A stretch of DNA of 64,000 nucleotides from Agarivorans sp. Toyoura001 (GTDB lineage: Bacteria; Pseudomonadota; Gammaproteobacteria; Enterobacterales; Celerinatantimonadaceae). Shown here piece after piece: positions 46,642 to 55,889 of the stretch. The DNA is taken from assembly GCF_005405585.1 (NCBI RefSeq), contig NZ_BJEQ01000001.1:62001-126000 (forward strand), read 5' to 3'. The position numbers and the translations under genes are program-made. Position 1 is the first letter of the stretch. Each line of letters opens with the position of its first letter. A model generated the notes under the pieces. That model saw nothing but the letters and a program-made list of their open reading frames with translations, was not told where the DNA came from and made no database searches.

Positions 46642-47311
46642 ACAAGCGGCGGTATTATTCGATTTAGACGGTACCTTATTAGATACCGCTCCCGACTTAG
46701 GCGCAGCAGCTAACTATGTATTAGCCAAACACCAACGAGCTCCGCTTAGTATGGCGCAAGCACGCCAGTTAAGCTCTCACGGCGCTATAGGTTTGCTCAA
46801 AGCAGGTTTTGGTGAAACAGACTGGGCAAACCAGGCCCAAACTGAGTTACGCCAACAGCTGCTTGATTACTATCAACAGCACATTTGTGAAGGCACTGAT
46901 TTCTTCTCAGGGATTAGGCAAGCTTTACAATGGCTGAATCAGCACTCGATTGCTTGGGGTGTGATTACCAATAAGCCTGAAGGACTAAGCAAACAACTAC
47001 TTGCTCACTTCCCTGAGTTTGAACAATGCGCAGTATTAGTCGGTGGCGATACGATTGCCCAGCGTAAACCCGATCCTGAACCAATGCTGCTCGCCTGCGA
47101 CACCATCAAGGTAGATCCTCTACATTGCCTATATGTGGGAGATGCCGAGCGCGATATCGCCGCAGGCAACAACACAAACATGACCACTTTGCTCGCCTTA
47201 TGGGGTTACATTTCAGAGCAAGATAATATAGAGCTTTGGGCTGCAGATTTACACTGTGAAAAAAGTGAGCAACTCGAACAAACTATAAGCGACTGGCTGA
47301 GCAAATTGTAG
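46634..47311 (+). CDS. HAD-family phosphatase (Gph / MupP-like)
   Basis: 225 residues, HAD subfamily IA: motif [17 protein letters not shown], motif II VITNKPE, motif III lysine in [10 protein letters not shown], and motif [14 protein letters not shown]. Automatic annotation would say phosphoglycolate phosphatase. The gene directly after ubiG in Pseudomonas is MupP, an N-acetylmuramate 6-phosphate phosphatase of cell-wall recycling, so that is a real alternative here. I cannot decide between them from sequence. Overlap with ubiG suggests coupling. Confidence 0.85.
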   Translation: MTKQAAVLFDLDGTLLDTAPDLGAAANYVLAKHQRAPLSMAQARQLSSHGAIGLLKAGFGETDWANQAQTELRQQLLDYYQQHICEGTDFFSGIRQALQWLNQHSIAWGVITNKPEGLSKQLLAHFPEFEQCAVLVGGDTIAQRKPDPEPMLLACDTIKVDPLHCLYVGDAERDIAAGNNTNMTTLLALWGYISEQDNIELWAADLHCEKSEQLEQTISDWLSKL

Positions 47312-47442
47312 GCAGCTTCAAGTTTTATAAAAATAAATTTTTTGAGTAAAATTTTACGAAAAAAAACTTGCATTAATGCCAGCTAGCCAGCTTATATAGA
47401 TAGCTAGTTAGTGAGCACTAACATATGTGAGTTATCTGCAAG

Positions 47443-47451
47443 TTATACACA
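47443..47451 (+). promoter_or_regulatory. DnaA box upstream of nrdA
   Basis: TTATACACA is a perfect match to the DnaA box TTATNCACA, about 150 bases before the nrdA start. E. coli nrdA also has DnaA boxes upstream that link expression to replication initiation. Confidence 0.65.
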
Positions 47452-47473
47452 ATTTCTTCTTTTCTGCTAGAGC

Positions 47474-47537
47474 TTGCGAAAAAGCCAAAACCTCATTATC
47501 TTGTACCCATAGATTTTAAAAACACTATATCTAGTGG
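47474..47537 (+). promoter_or_regulatory. nrdA promoter with paired NrdR boxes
   Basis: Two NrdR boxes 31 bp apart (start to start), the spacing NrdR needs: CCTCATTATCTTGTAC (47491-47506, about 10/16 of the consensus) and ACACTATATCTAGTGG (47522-47537, about 14/16). A candidate promoter TTGCGA-N17-TATCTT (47474-47479, 47497-47502) overlaps the first box, so bound NrdR would block RNA polymerase. NrdR represses ribonucleotide reductase genes when dATP is high. Confidence 0.75.
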
Positions 47538-47600
47538 CTAACCGTAAATAGCAGTACTAGATAAGCAGCAGCAAAAATTAGGATACAGGGCCTCCCCTTC

Positions 47601-49886
47601 ATGAATAAAGATCTTCTGATAACCAAACGAAGCGGTAAACAAGAAGCGATCAACTTAGATAAGATCCACCGAGTGATTACTTGGGCCGCTAAAGGCCTAA
47701 AAAACGTATCGGTATCGCAAGTAGAACTTAAATCTCACATCCAGTTCTACGACGGTATGGCGACCAAAGATATTCATGAAACCATTATTAAATCTGCTGC
47801 GGATTTAATCTCTCAAGAAACCCCAGATTATCAATTTTTGGCTGCGCGTTTAGCCGTGTTCCATCTTCGTAAGAAAGCTTATGGCCAGTTTGAACCGCCA
47901 GCGCTTTACGACCACGTTGTAAAACAATGTGAAGCAGGTCGTTACGACATGCATTTGCTAAAAGATTACACACCTGAAGAGTTCGCCCAAATGGACGACT
48001 TTATCGACCACTGGCGCGATATGGACTTTTCATACGGAGCAGTTAAGCAGTTAGAAGGCAAGTACCTTGTTCAGAACCGAGTCAGCGGCGAGATTTTTGA
48101 AAGCGCACAGTTTTTGTATATTTTGGTGGCGGCGTGTTTATTTGCTCACTACGATAAATCGGTTCGTTTAACCTACATCCGTCGCTTTTATGATGCGACC
48201 TCTAAGTTCAAAATCTCTTTGCCAACGCCGATTATGTCGGGCGTTCGTACCCCTACTCGTCAGTTCAGCTCTTGTGTACTGATAGAGTGTGGCGATAGCT
48301 TAGAGTCTATTAACGCCACAGCGTCTTCTATTGTTACTTACGTGTCGCAACGTGCAGGTATTGGTATCAACGCTGGTCGCATTCGTGCCCTAGGCAGTGA
48401 AATTCGTGGCGGCGAAGCCTTCCACACAGGTTGTATTCCATTCTATAAATACTTCCAAACTGCGGTTAAATGTTGTTCACAAGGCGGCGTTCGTGGTGGA
48501 GCAGCAACCATTTTCTACCCATTCTGGCACTTAGAAGTAGAGTCACTATTAGTACTTAAGAACAACCGTGGTGTAGACGACAACCGTGTTCGCCATATGG
48601 ATTACGGTGTTCAGTTAAACAAATTAATGTACCAACGTTTGGTAAAAGGCGAAAACATCACCCTGTTCTCGCCAAGTGATACTCCAGGTTTATACGACGC
48701 CTTCTTTGAAGACCAAGACAAATTTGAACGCTTGTATGAGCAATACGAACAAGACCCGAGTATTCGTAAAGAACAGATTAAGGCGGTCGATTTATTCTCT
48801 TTGTTAATGCAAGAGCGCGCGTCAACAGGTCGTATCTACATTCAAAACGTTGATCACTGTAATACGCACAGCCCATTTGACCCAGCTCAAGCCCCGGTAC
48901 GTCAATCTAACCTGTGTTTAGAAATTGCCTTACCCACAAAGCCGCTGCAGCATGTACATGATGAAAACGGCGAAATTGCCCTTTGTACTTTATCGGCCTT
49001 TAACTTAGGAGCGATTGAAAACCTAGACGAGCTAGAAGAGTTATCAGACTTAGCAGTACGCGCTTTAGATAGCTTACTCGACTACCAAGATTACCCAATC
49101 AAAGCCGCGAAAAAAGGCTCTGACGGTCGCCGTACCTTAGGCATAGGCGTGATTAACTACGCCTATTACTTGGCCAAAAACGGCACTAAATACAGTGACG
49201 GCAGTGCTAACAACTTAACTCACCGAACCTTTGAAGCTATTCAATACTGGCTATTAAAAGCCTCTATGCGTTTAGCCAAAGAGCAAGGTGCTTGTCCAAT
49301 GTTTAACGAGACAACGTACTCGCAAGGCGTATTGCCTATCGATACTTACAAAAAGTCTCTAGATAAACTCAGTGACGAACCGCTGCATTATGATTGGGAA
49401 GAGCTACGCGAAGAAATCACTACGCATGGTTTGCGCAACTCTACCCTGTCGGCATTAATGCCATCAGAGACCTCAAGCCAAATCTCTAACGCGACCAATG
49501 GTATTGAACCACCACGTGGATTTATTAGCGTTAAAGCCAGCAAAGACGGTATTCTTAAGCAAGTAGTGCCAGACTTCGAAAACCTTAAGCAAAATTACGA
49601 ACTGCTATGGGACATACCAAATAACGAAGGTTACTTGCAGTTAGTTGGCTTGATGCAGAAGTTTGTCGACCAAAGTATTTCAGCTAATACCAACTACGAC
49701 CCAACCCGTTATGAAGGCAACCGCGTACCAATGAAAGCGCTGATTGCCGACCTATTAACCGCCTATAAATACGGGGTTAAGACGTTGTATTATCATAACA
49801 CCCGTGATGGCGCTAGCGACCAACATGACGATATGAAGCCAGAGCCAGAAGACGATGATTGCGCTGGCGGTGCATGTAAGATTTAA
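47601..49886 (+). CDS. nrdA: Ribonucleoside-diphosphate reductase 1 subunit alpha (class Ia)
   Basis: 761 residues, close throughout to E. coli NrdA: ATP-cone (LLITKRSGKQEAINLDKIHRVI), RQFSSCVLIECGDSL with an active-site Cys, SNLCLEIALPT (Cys/Glu), SALMPSETSSQISNATNGIEP, and the C-terminal redox pair C754/C759 (CAGGACKI). It reduces NDPs to dNDPs. First gene of nrdA-nrdB-yfaE with NrdR-type control upstream. The ribosome-binding site is weak. Confidence 0.98.
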   Translation: MNKDLLITKRSGKQEAINLDKIHRVITWAAKGLKNVSVSQVELKSHIQFYDGMATKDIHETIIKSAADLISQETPDYQFLAARLAVFHLRKKAYGQFEPPALYDHVVKQCEAGRYDMHLLKDYTPEEFAQMDDFIDHWRDMDFSYGAVKQLEGKYLVQNRVSGEIFESAQFLYILVAACLFAHYDKSVRLTYIRRFYDATSKFKISLPTPIMSGVRTPTRQFSSCVLIECGDSLESINATASSIVTYVSQRAGIGINAGRIRALGSEIRGGEAFHTGCIPFYKYFQTAVKCCSQGGVRGGAATIFYPFWHLEVESLLVLKNNRGVDDNRVRHMDYGVQLNKLMYQRLVKGENITLFSPSDTPGLYDAFFEDQDKFERLYEQYEQDPSIRKEQIKAVDLFSLLMQERASTGRIYIQNVDHCNTHSPFDPAQAPVRQSNLCLEIALPTKPLQHVHDENGEIALCTLSAFNLGAIENLDELEELSDLAVRALDSLLDYQDYPIKAAKKGSDGRRTLGIGVINYAYYLAKNGTKYSDGSANNLTHRTFEAIQYWLLKASMRLAKEQGACPMFNETTYSQGVLPIDTYKKSLDKLSDEPLHYDWEELREEITTHGLRNSTLSALMPSETSSQISNATNGIEPPRGFISVKASKDGILKQVVPDFENLKQNYELLWDIPNNEGYLQLVGLMQKFVDQSISANTNYDPTRYEGNRVPMKALIADLLTAYKYGVKTLYYHNTRDGASDQHDDMKPEPEDDDCAGGACKI

Positions 49887-49937
49887 GCCAAGTTTACGCG
49901 CGCAAGCGCAACAAGAATTTTTAGGAAAAAAATGTAG

Positions 49938-51068
49938 ATGAGCTACTCAATTTTTACTCAAAATGCCAACGACGCCACCAAAGAGCCTATGTTCTTTGGT
50001 CAGCCGGTAAACGTGGCCCGTTATGACCAACAACGTCATGAGATATTTGAAAAACTAATCGAAAAGCAGCTGTCCTTTTTCTGGCGCCCAGAAGAAGTAG
50101 ACGTAAGCCGTGACCGGATTGATTACAACAAATTGCCCGCTCACGAGCAGCATATCTTTATTAGTAATCTAAAGTACCAAACGCTGTTAGATAGCATTCA
50201 AGGCCGTTCGCCAAACGTAGCATTACTGCCGCTAGTCAGCTTGCCTGAGCTAGAAACCTGGATTGAAACGTGGGCCTTTAGTGAAACGATTCACTCACGC
50301 TCATATACTCACATTATTCGTAACATAATGGGCAATCCTGGTGAAGTGTTTGACGACATTATGGAAAACGAAGAGATCATCAAACGAGCCAATGACATTG
50401 CTGGTTACTACGATGATTTAATTCAAGCCACCTCTATTTACCATTTACACGGTGAAGGGCAACACGAAGTGGCAGGCGTGGTTCACAACATTACCGTGCG
50501 TGAACTCAAGAAAAAACTCTACTTGTGTTTAATGTCGGTAAACGTACTGGAAGCAATCCGCTTCTACGTAAGTTTTGCTTGTTCGTTTGCTTTTGCTGAG
50601 CGCGAGTTAATGGAAGGTAATGCTAAAATCATCAAACTGATTGCCCGCGATGAAGCACTACACCTTACCGGCACGCAGCACATGATTAACCTAATGCGCG
50701 AAGGCAAAGACGACCCTGAAATGGCCGAAATTGCTGCCGAGTGTGAAGTAGATGCATGGCGCATGTTTACCGATGCTGCAGAGCAAGAAAAAGAATGGGC
50801 GCAATACCTATTCAAAGACGGCTCGATGATCGGTTTAAACGAAGAAATTTTAAGCCAGTACGTAGAGTACATTACTAATACACGTATGCAGGCTGTAGGT
50901 TTATTGCCTTGTTTTGAAGACCGTAGTAACCCAATTCCATGGATTAACTCATGGTTAGTCTCAGACAACGTACAAGTTGCTCCACAAGAAGCGGAAATCA
51001 GTTCTTACCTTGTGGGTCAGATTGATTCAAGCATCGACATTGATGACTTCGAGGATTTCGAACTGTAA
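49938..51068 (+). CDS. nrdB: Ribonucleoside-diphosphate reductase 1 subunit beta (class Ia)
   Basis: 376 residues with the di-iron/tyrosyl radical region: [36 protein letters not shown] (radical Tyr), and [14 protein letters not shown] (iron ligands). The C-terminal DDFEDFEL tail binds NrdA. It supplies the tyrosyl radical. It lies 51 bases after nrdA. Confidence 0.98.
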   Translation: MSYSIFTQNANDATKEPMFFGQPVNVARYDQQRHEIFEKLIEKQLSFFWRPEEVDVSRDRIDYNKLPAHEQHIFISNLKYQTLLDSIQGRSPNVALLPLVSLPELETWIETWAFSETIHSRSYTHIIRNIMGNPGEVFDDIMENEEIIKRANDIAGYYDDLIQATSIYHLHGEGQHEVAGVVHNITVRELKKKLYLCLMSVNVLEAIRFYVSFACSFAFAERELMEGNAKIIKLIARDEALHLTGTQHMINLMREGKDDPEMAEIAAECEVDAWRMFTDAAEQEKEWAQYLFKDGSMIGLNEEILSQYVEYITNTRMQAVGLLPCFEDRSNPIPWINSWLVSDNVQVAPQEAEISSYLVGQIDSSIDIDDFEDFEL

Positions 51069-51355
51069 TGTCTCAGCAAGAAGGTCGCGTTATAGCAGGT
51101 GGCATTGAGGTGGTCGTAGATGGCCACCACAAGAGCATTCTCGAAGCCTATGAACAAGCGGGTTTTACCCCAGAGTTTCATTGTCGCGAGGGCGTATGTG
51201 GTGCCTGCCGTACCACCTTAGTAAAAGGTGAAGTGGAATATACCCAATCACCTTTAGCTAACATCCCTAAAGGTCAAATCCTTAGCTGCTGCAGCAAACC
51301 TAAAGGGACTATTGAAGTAGCCGAACTACCGCCTTTTAAACGCAAAATTGCATAA
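51068..51355 (+). CDS. yfaE: Class I ribonucleotide reductase maintenance protein YfaE (2Fe-2S ferredoxin)
   Basis: 95 residues, plant-type ferredoxin: FHCREGVCGACRTTLV (three cluster cysteines) and ILSCCSKP (fourth). YfaE helps rebuild and maintain the NrdB di-iron tyrosyl radical. Its ATG overlaps the nrdB stop (TAATG). No clear terminator follows on the plus strand. Confidence 0.95.
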   Translation: MSQQEGRVIAGGIEVVVDGHHKSILEAYEQAGFTPEFHCREGVCGACRTTLVKGEVEYTQSPLANIPKGQILSCCSKPKGTIEVAELPPFKRKIA

Positions 51356-51507
51356 CTCAAACTCTAATATCAACCAACGAGCCAACTGTAAGAGTAATTA
51401 AGTAACATTAATAGAGAATACCACTTGTCTAACAAAAATGACTCAGGGTTAATCATAAAGATATTCTTGTTTAAGAATAGGTAAATGCCAAACTGTAACG
51501 AGTAAAT

Positions 51508-51525
51508 GAGAGGCATAAGCCTCCC
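51508..51525 (-). terminator. Hairpin after the RTX gene
   Basis: Seven-base stem (51508-51514 with 51519-51525, one G-T pair) with a 4-base loop, 10-28 bases after the RTX stop on the minus strand. A T-run is only partial, so it is a moderate terminator candidate. Confidence 0.5.
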
Positions 51526-51535
51526 AGTTATCAAA

Positions 51536-54500
51536 TTACAGACTTATAGAAGTAGCAGTTAATACGGGAGTTAAACGCTCACTACCTACTGATGAACTAA
51601 CGACATCGCTCATAGTGTTTGAATCAAAACTCGCCATTGCGTCGATGAGGCTATCAACCGAATTAACTTCTACTTCAGCAACATCAAAATCACCAATTAC
51701 TCGACTTACACCGCCGTCAAAAATAAACTCTTGTAATTGGTAATATCTGTTTACATACCAACTCTCAACAGTTACCTTATCGTCGCTCCCGTCAACCGAA
51801 ATAATCAAATTATCATTAGTCTTCTCAAATGTTAGTTGTTCTTCAGATATACCTTCACCAAATTGTAATACGTCATGGCGCATGGTGCTCCAATCGTACG
51901 CATTAATAATGTCTTGGCCATCTCCTTTAGAGAAAAGGTAGGTATCGCTGCCGCGACCACCCGTAAGCCTGTCATTTCCTTCTCCTCCTTCGAGAATATC
52001 ATCTCCTTCACCGGCTGTAATATCATCAGCACCTTGACCGCCGCTGAATATATCTCGGCCATCATGTCCAGACAAAACATCATCCCCAACAGTTCCAAGG
52101 CTTATTAATGGACTATTTTGGGTTAACTCTATAAAGCTTTTACTGCTTCCATCTGAAAACTCAAAAGCTTGGAGCTCGTAGTATCGATTGGTAAACCAAC
52201 TTTCTACTGTTATTTTGTCCTCACTACCGCTGAAAGTAATAACTAGCGCCTCTCCTATTTTCTCAAAAGCTAGTTGTTCTTGTGTAATTCCATCACCAAA
52301 TTTAAGTAAATCTCGACGTTCATTTCCCCAATCGTAGTTGTTAATGGTGTCTTGACCGTCTCCTTGAGAAAACAAATATGTATCGCTACCTCGCCCACCA
52401 GTTAAGTAATCGTTTCCAGTGCTTCCGTTGATAATATCGTCGCCAACGCTCCCAGTTAACTGATCATCTCCCGTACCACCTAGGACAAGATTAGCTGTCC
52501 CGTCATCGGGGTCTGTGGTTCCACCATCTGGGTCTGTGGCTCCACCATCTGGGTCTGTGGCTCCACCATCTGGGTCTGTGGTTCCACCATCTGGTATATT
52601 GCCACCATTAGCTATAATACTTTCAAACTCAGAAGCAGCTATTTGTTCTCCGCTAGCTAACTCAATGTAGGAAATCGCAGCGTCATCATTAGTGAAGTGC
52701 CACTTTACAGCTACGCCTTGATCATTGGTGCCATTAACCAAAATAACCAAATCATCTTCAATCCTCAGTAAGTACAGGTCTTCTTTAGTGAAGCCATCAA
52801 TGAACAATACTCCGTCATTTCCGCCCCCCTTGTTATCAATAATGTCTAAACCACCGTTTACACCATAGTAATAAATATCATCTCCAGCACCACCTCGCAG
52901 AGTATCTTGGCCTTGCTCACCAAATAAGTGATCATTTCCCGCTCCACCCTCTAATATATCAGCGCCATCAGCAAGCAAACCGGTTCCATCTCCACCATAT
53001 AACGTATCGTCGCCACCGCTTGCTTGAATAGAATCATTACCTAAACCACCATAAATAATGTCATCGCCTGTAAATGAGAAGTTTTCATTTGATTCATCTC
53101 CATTTATATAGTCATCACCGGCTCCGCCCATAATAAGGTCGTTTCCACCGCCGCCGTAAACTATATCGTTACCATTACCAGCAAAAATTTGGTCATCTCC
53201 ATGGTAAGCGCCATCTAAGGAATTAGAGTCACCGTAAATTCTGTCAGCGCCATCTCCACCGGTAATAACATCATTACCAACTTCACCCCAGATTTTATCA
53301 TCACCTTCTCCGCCATCAATCACGTCGTCATGATTAACACCCCCGGCATCACTTTCAACTTCATCAACGATATAATTAGTACCTGATTGATAAACGCCAC
53401 CAGGAGTAAATCCACCAACAGTGTTTTCTATAATTTCACTGTCACCGTAGATTTTATCATTGTCCGCACCGCCATTTAGAAGGTCATTGCCGGTCCCACC
53501 AACCAACAAATCCTCACCGGTTCCACCAATTAACGTATCAATGCCGTCTTCGCCGGCTAAGATGTCGTGGCCACTGCCACCGTATAAAAAGTTTTCGGTG
53601 GAAAGGTCACTTTCATAAAAACTCAACTCTTCTTTTAAGGTAACCGTTCCGTTGTATATTTGAGTACGCCAATTAGCGAATAAGAAGTCGTGACCATCTC
53701 CTCCATATATATGATCACTGCCAGAAAAGCCCGATAGCAAATCTATTCCGCCTAAACCCCAAATGTAGTCATCTCCATACATCCCATTAATCAAATTTTT
53801 CTGGTCAGAGCCGGTTAGCTGATCATCTAAGTTCCCACCTTCAAACACCGTGTCATACAATATTCCAAAGCCTGCAACAGAAATTTGCTCAGCAACGGCA
53901 GCGTCATAAATAATTTCTTTATCATTTATAAATTGGTATTCCGCAGTTTGCTCTCTTCCCACATAAGATTGGAAATACCTTTTATTGTCAAATATATCAA
54001 ATAGTGGAGCAGTATCAGATATAACATAGGTATTACTGTCATCTGCAATAGGAGCTTCCTCTTCAAACTGATTTAACACAAATCCAAAGTCATTCACTAT
54101 TTCAGAGGTGTTCTCTATGGTTAGTGTTCCTTCGGAATCACTCATTGAAACAATGAGTATTCCTTCTTCTGAAAACGAATAAACATTGCCCTGCTGATCT
54201 TTGTAAATACTACTGCCAACCGAAGTCTGTTCTAGCTCACTAATCTCTTGCCCATTAATTACTAATTTATTTGCACCATAACCATCAAAAATTACATCGT
54301 TACCGTCGCCAGAGTTATAGTAATAGGTATCATTACCTAGACCACCGTACAATGAATCGTTACCCTTACCACCAGTGAGTAAGTCATCACCTTCACCACC
54401 AACAATGATGTCGGTGGCGTTCCCCCCTACTAAGGTATCATTACCTGCTCCACCATCTAGTTGATTAGTGTATCCTTCACCCGTTGGGGTTGCTTGGTCA

Positions 54501-55366
54501 CCAAATATTTGGTCATCGCCATCACCACCGGATAGGTAATCATTTCCTTCACCACCGACTAAATAATCATTACCGTTACCACCATATATGTTGTTATCGG
54601 AATCACCACCATAAGTAGTATATGAATGGATCATAGAGCCGGTAGCGCTGTCGAAAGTCATAAGAACTGAATTTGCACTATCTGCACCGGTGCCATTTAC
54701 TCGTATCTCACTAACAAAGCCTTCTGCATTAACATCGCCTACAAGTACCTCAAAACGGCTAGTATCAATGGCCATTACTTCACCGTTAATTGAATAAATA
54801 CGGCACTGCTGGTTTGCATCATCAAATTCAATGCCTTCAGGCCTAATTCGATTATCTTCAGTACCGTCTTTAGGGAAGGTGTCTACAATAAACTCTACCG
54901 GTTTAGGGTCGTAGCTAAATATGCCTTCTAATGACTCAAAGCTATCAATAACTAAATCTGAAAAATAAGTACCACCTTCTGGCCTAACTAAAGAATAAAC
55001 AGCCAAGCCCACGCCTACAGCAGTAAAAGCGACAGCTAAAGCAGGCGTAGCTGCTGCTAAAGCTGCAGTGGCAAGACCTAGTCCAGCAATATCTAGAAGC
55101 ACATTATCTGATGGCTTCCCATAGTTTTCTAAATCCTCATAAAAAGTATTTGTAATCCCAGCTATCTCTATAGGCTTCAACCCCGGTATAGACTTACCAA
55201 CTAAATGAGATAGAGTATTTAGAGCCCCAGCTAAGTCACCAGCAGCCCTAATATGATCTCCTTTTTGAAAATTATTTGCAGCACCGGCTATTTGTATACT
55301 AGCTGTAGATTTACCGCTTAGTATATTAATCACTGCTTCTGCGCTGGACGCTGTTCTATTAGACAT
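51536..55366 (-). CDS. RTX repeat protein, probable type I secretion substrate
   Basis: 1276 residues. The N-terminal ~250 residues lack repeats and include a hydrophobic stretch (about 85-128). Residues 250-1225 hold roughly 35-40 calcium-binding GGxGxDxxx nonapeptides in blocks, separated by four beta-rich modules of the haemolysin-related type beginning (D)TY-x2-4-(G)DGxD (about 342-425, 828-905, 995-1080, 1140-1225). A Pro/Asp/Gly linker (925-957) is encoded by a 21-bp tandem repeat. The C-terminus has LIDAMASF (1240-1247), a motif common in type I secretion signals. No protease, lipase, lectin or toxin domain was recognised, and no activating acyltransferase gene is nearby. It is the last gene of the transporter operon; its start overlaps the upstream stop by one base. 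Adhesin, surface-layer or toxin roles are all possible. Confidence 0.88.
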   Translation of the reverse strand: MSNRTASSAEAVINILSGKSTASIQIAGAANNFQKGDHIRAAGDLAGALNTLSHLVGKSIPGLKPIEIAGITNTFYEDLENYGKPSDNVLLDIAGLGLATAALAAATPALAVAFTAVGVGLAVYSLVRPEGGTYFSDLVIDSFESLEGIFSYDPKPVEFIVDTFPKDGTEDNRIRPEGIEFDDANQQCRIYSINGEVMAIDTSRFEVLVGDVNAEGFVSEIRVNGTGADSANSVLMTFDSATGSMIHSYTTYGGDSDNNIYGGNGNDYLVGGEGNDYLSGGDGDDQIFGDQATPTGEGYTNQLDGGAGNDTLVGGNATDIIVGGEGDDLLTGGKGNDSLYGGLGNDTYYYNSGDGNDVIFDGYGANKLVINGQEISELEQTSVGSSIYKDQQGNVYSFSEEGILIVSMSDSEGTLTIENTSEIVNDFGFVLNQFEEEAPIADDSNTYVISDTAPLFDIFDNKRYFQSYVGREQTAEYQFINDKEIIYDAAVAEQISVAGFGILYDTVFEGGNLDDQLTGSDQKNLINGMYGDDYIWGLGGIDLLSGFSGSDHIYGGDGHDFLFANWRTQIYNGTVTLKEELSFYESDLSTENFLYGGSGHDILAGEDGIDTLIGGTGEDLLVGGTGNDLLNGGADNDKIYGDSEIIENTVGGFTPGGVYQSGTNYIVDEVESDAGGVNHDDVIDGGEGDDKIWGEVGNDVITGGDGADRIYGDSNSLDGAYHGDDQIFAGNGNDIVYGGGGNDLIMGGAGDDYINGDESNENFSFTGDDIIYGGLGNDSIQASGGDDTLYGGDGTGLLADGADILEGGAGNDHLFGEQGQDTLRGGAGDDIYYYGVNGGLDIIDNKGGGNDGVLFIDGFTKEDLYLLRIEDDLVILVNGTNDQGVAVKWHFTNDDAAISYIELASGEQIAASEFESIIANGGNIPDGGTTDPDGGATDPDGGATDPDGGTTDPDDGTANLVLGGTGDDQLTGSVGDDIINGSTGNDYLTGGRGSDTYLFSQGDGQDTINNYDWGNERRDLLKFGDGITQEQLAFEKIGEALVITFSGSEDKITVESWFTNRYYELQAFEFSDGSSKSFIELTQNSPLISLGTVGDDVLSGHDGRDIFSGGQGADDITAGEGDDILEGGEGNDRLTGGRGSDTYLFSKGDGQDIINAYDWSTMRHDVLQFGEGISEEQLTFEKTNDNLIISVDGSDDKVTVESWYVNRYYQLQEFIFDGGVSRVIGDFDVAEVEVNSVDSLIDAMASFDSNTMSDVVSSSVGSERLTPVLTATSISL
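52511..52594. repeat. 21-bp tandem repeat, four units, inside the RTX gene
   Basis: Four head-to-tail copies of GTCTGTGG(T/C)TCCACCATCTGG (52511, 52532, 52553, 52574), differing only at one position, preceded by a degraded part-copy. Encodes DGG(A/T)TDP units of a linker. The unit length is a multiple of three, so copy changes keep the frame. Confidence 0.95.
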
Positions 55367-55878
55367 TATTTACCCTTAAATAAATTTGTAGCTGTTGACA
55401 TGATAACTATTACAGAAAAAATCATAATTATAATTACGAAAGAACTAACTGGAGAGAAATATCTTTCTTTCACTTCATTTTTTTCAAAATATTCCTCTCC
55501 CAAAATAATCAAATTTGTTATAAACATTCCGTCCGCATCAAAGAACCCTGGAATAAACTCGACACAAGCATTCACTCCAACACTTTCTTTAATCCCCCCC
55601 AAATAATGTTCATGATAAAAAGAGTTCATCTTAAAATCATGTCTTACCTTCCCAACAGATAAAACTAAATGCCAAGATGAGCTCCCCCTTGCTATATTTG
55701 GCTTTTCGCGGTCATGATAATAATCATCTAACACTCCACAAATAGTCTCTCGCTGCTCGAAGCTTTCTTCCGTTCGGAATAAACCACTAGTTGATGGCTT
55801 CATCATTGTTAAAAGAAGAATACACCCAAAATAAAAAAAAGTTCTTTTAAAACCTTTCGGCGGAAATTCAAAATTCAT
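55366..55878 (-). CDS. Small two-helix membrane protein of the RTX secretion operon, function unknown
   Basis: About 170 residues from the ATG at 55878 (MNFEFPPKGFKRTFF; AGGGG upstream). There are two predicted membrane helices (about 13-30 and 145-165) and between them a beta-rich loop of ~110 residues with two cysteines (TICGVL, VNACVEF) and SSSWHLVLSVGKV, probably periplasmic. I recognise no family. It lies between the second ABC gene (13-base overlap) and the RTX gene (1-base overlap), so it is probably made with the secretion system and may assist, tether or protect against the substrate. Lower GC than the flanking core genes. Confidence 0.75.
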   Translation of the reverse strand: MNFEFPPKGFKRTFFYFGCILLLTMMKPSTSGLFRTEESFEQRETICGVLDDYYHDREKPNIARGSSSWHLVLSVGKVRHDFKMNSFYHEHYLGGIKESVGVNACVEFIPGFFDADGMFITNLIILGEEYFEKNEVKERYFSPVSSFVIIIMIFSVIVIMSTATNLFKGK

Positions 55879-55889
55879 ATAACTGCCCC

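Noticed and set aside
51462-51479. TATTCTT/AAGAATA hairpin after yfaE as a terminator
   Set aside because: AT-only stem with no T-run following on either strand; too weak to call.
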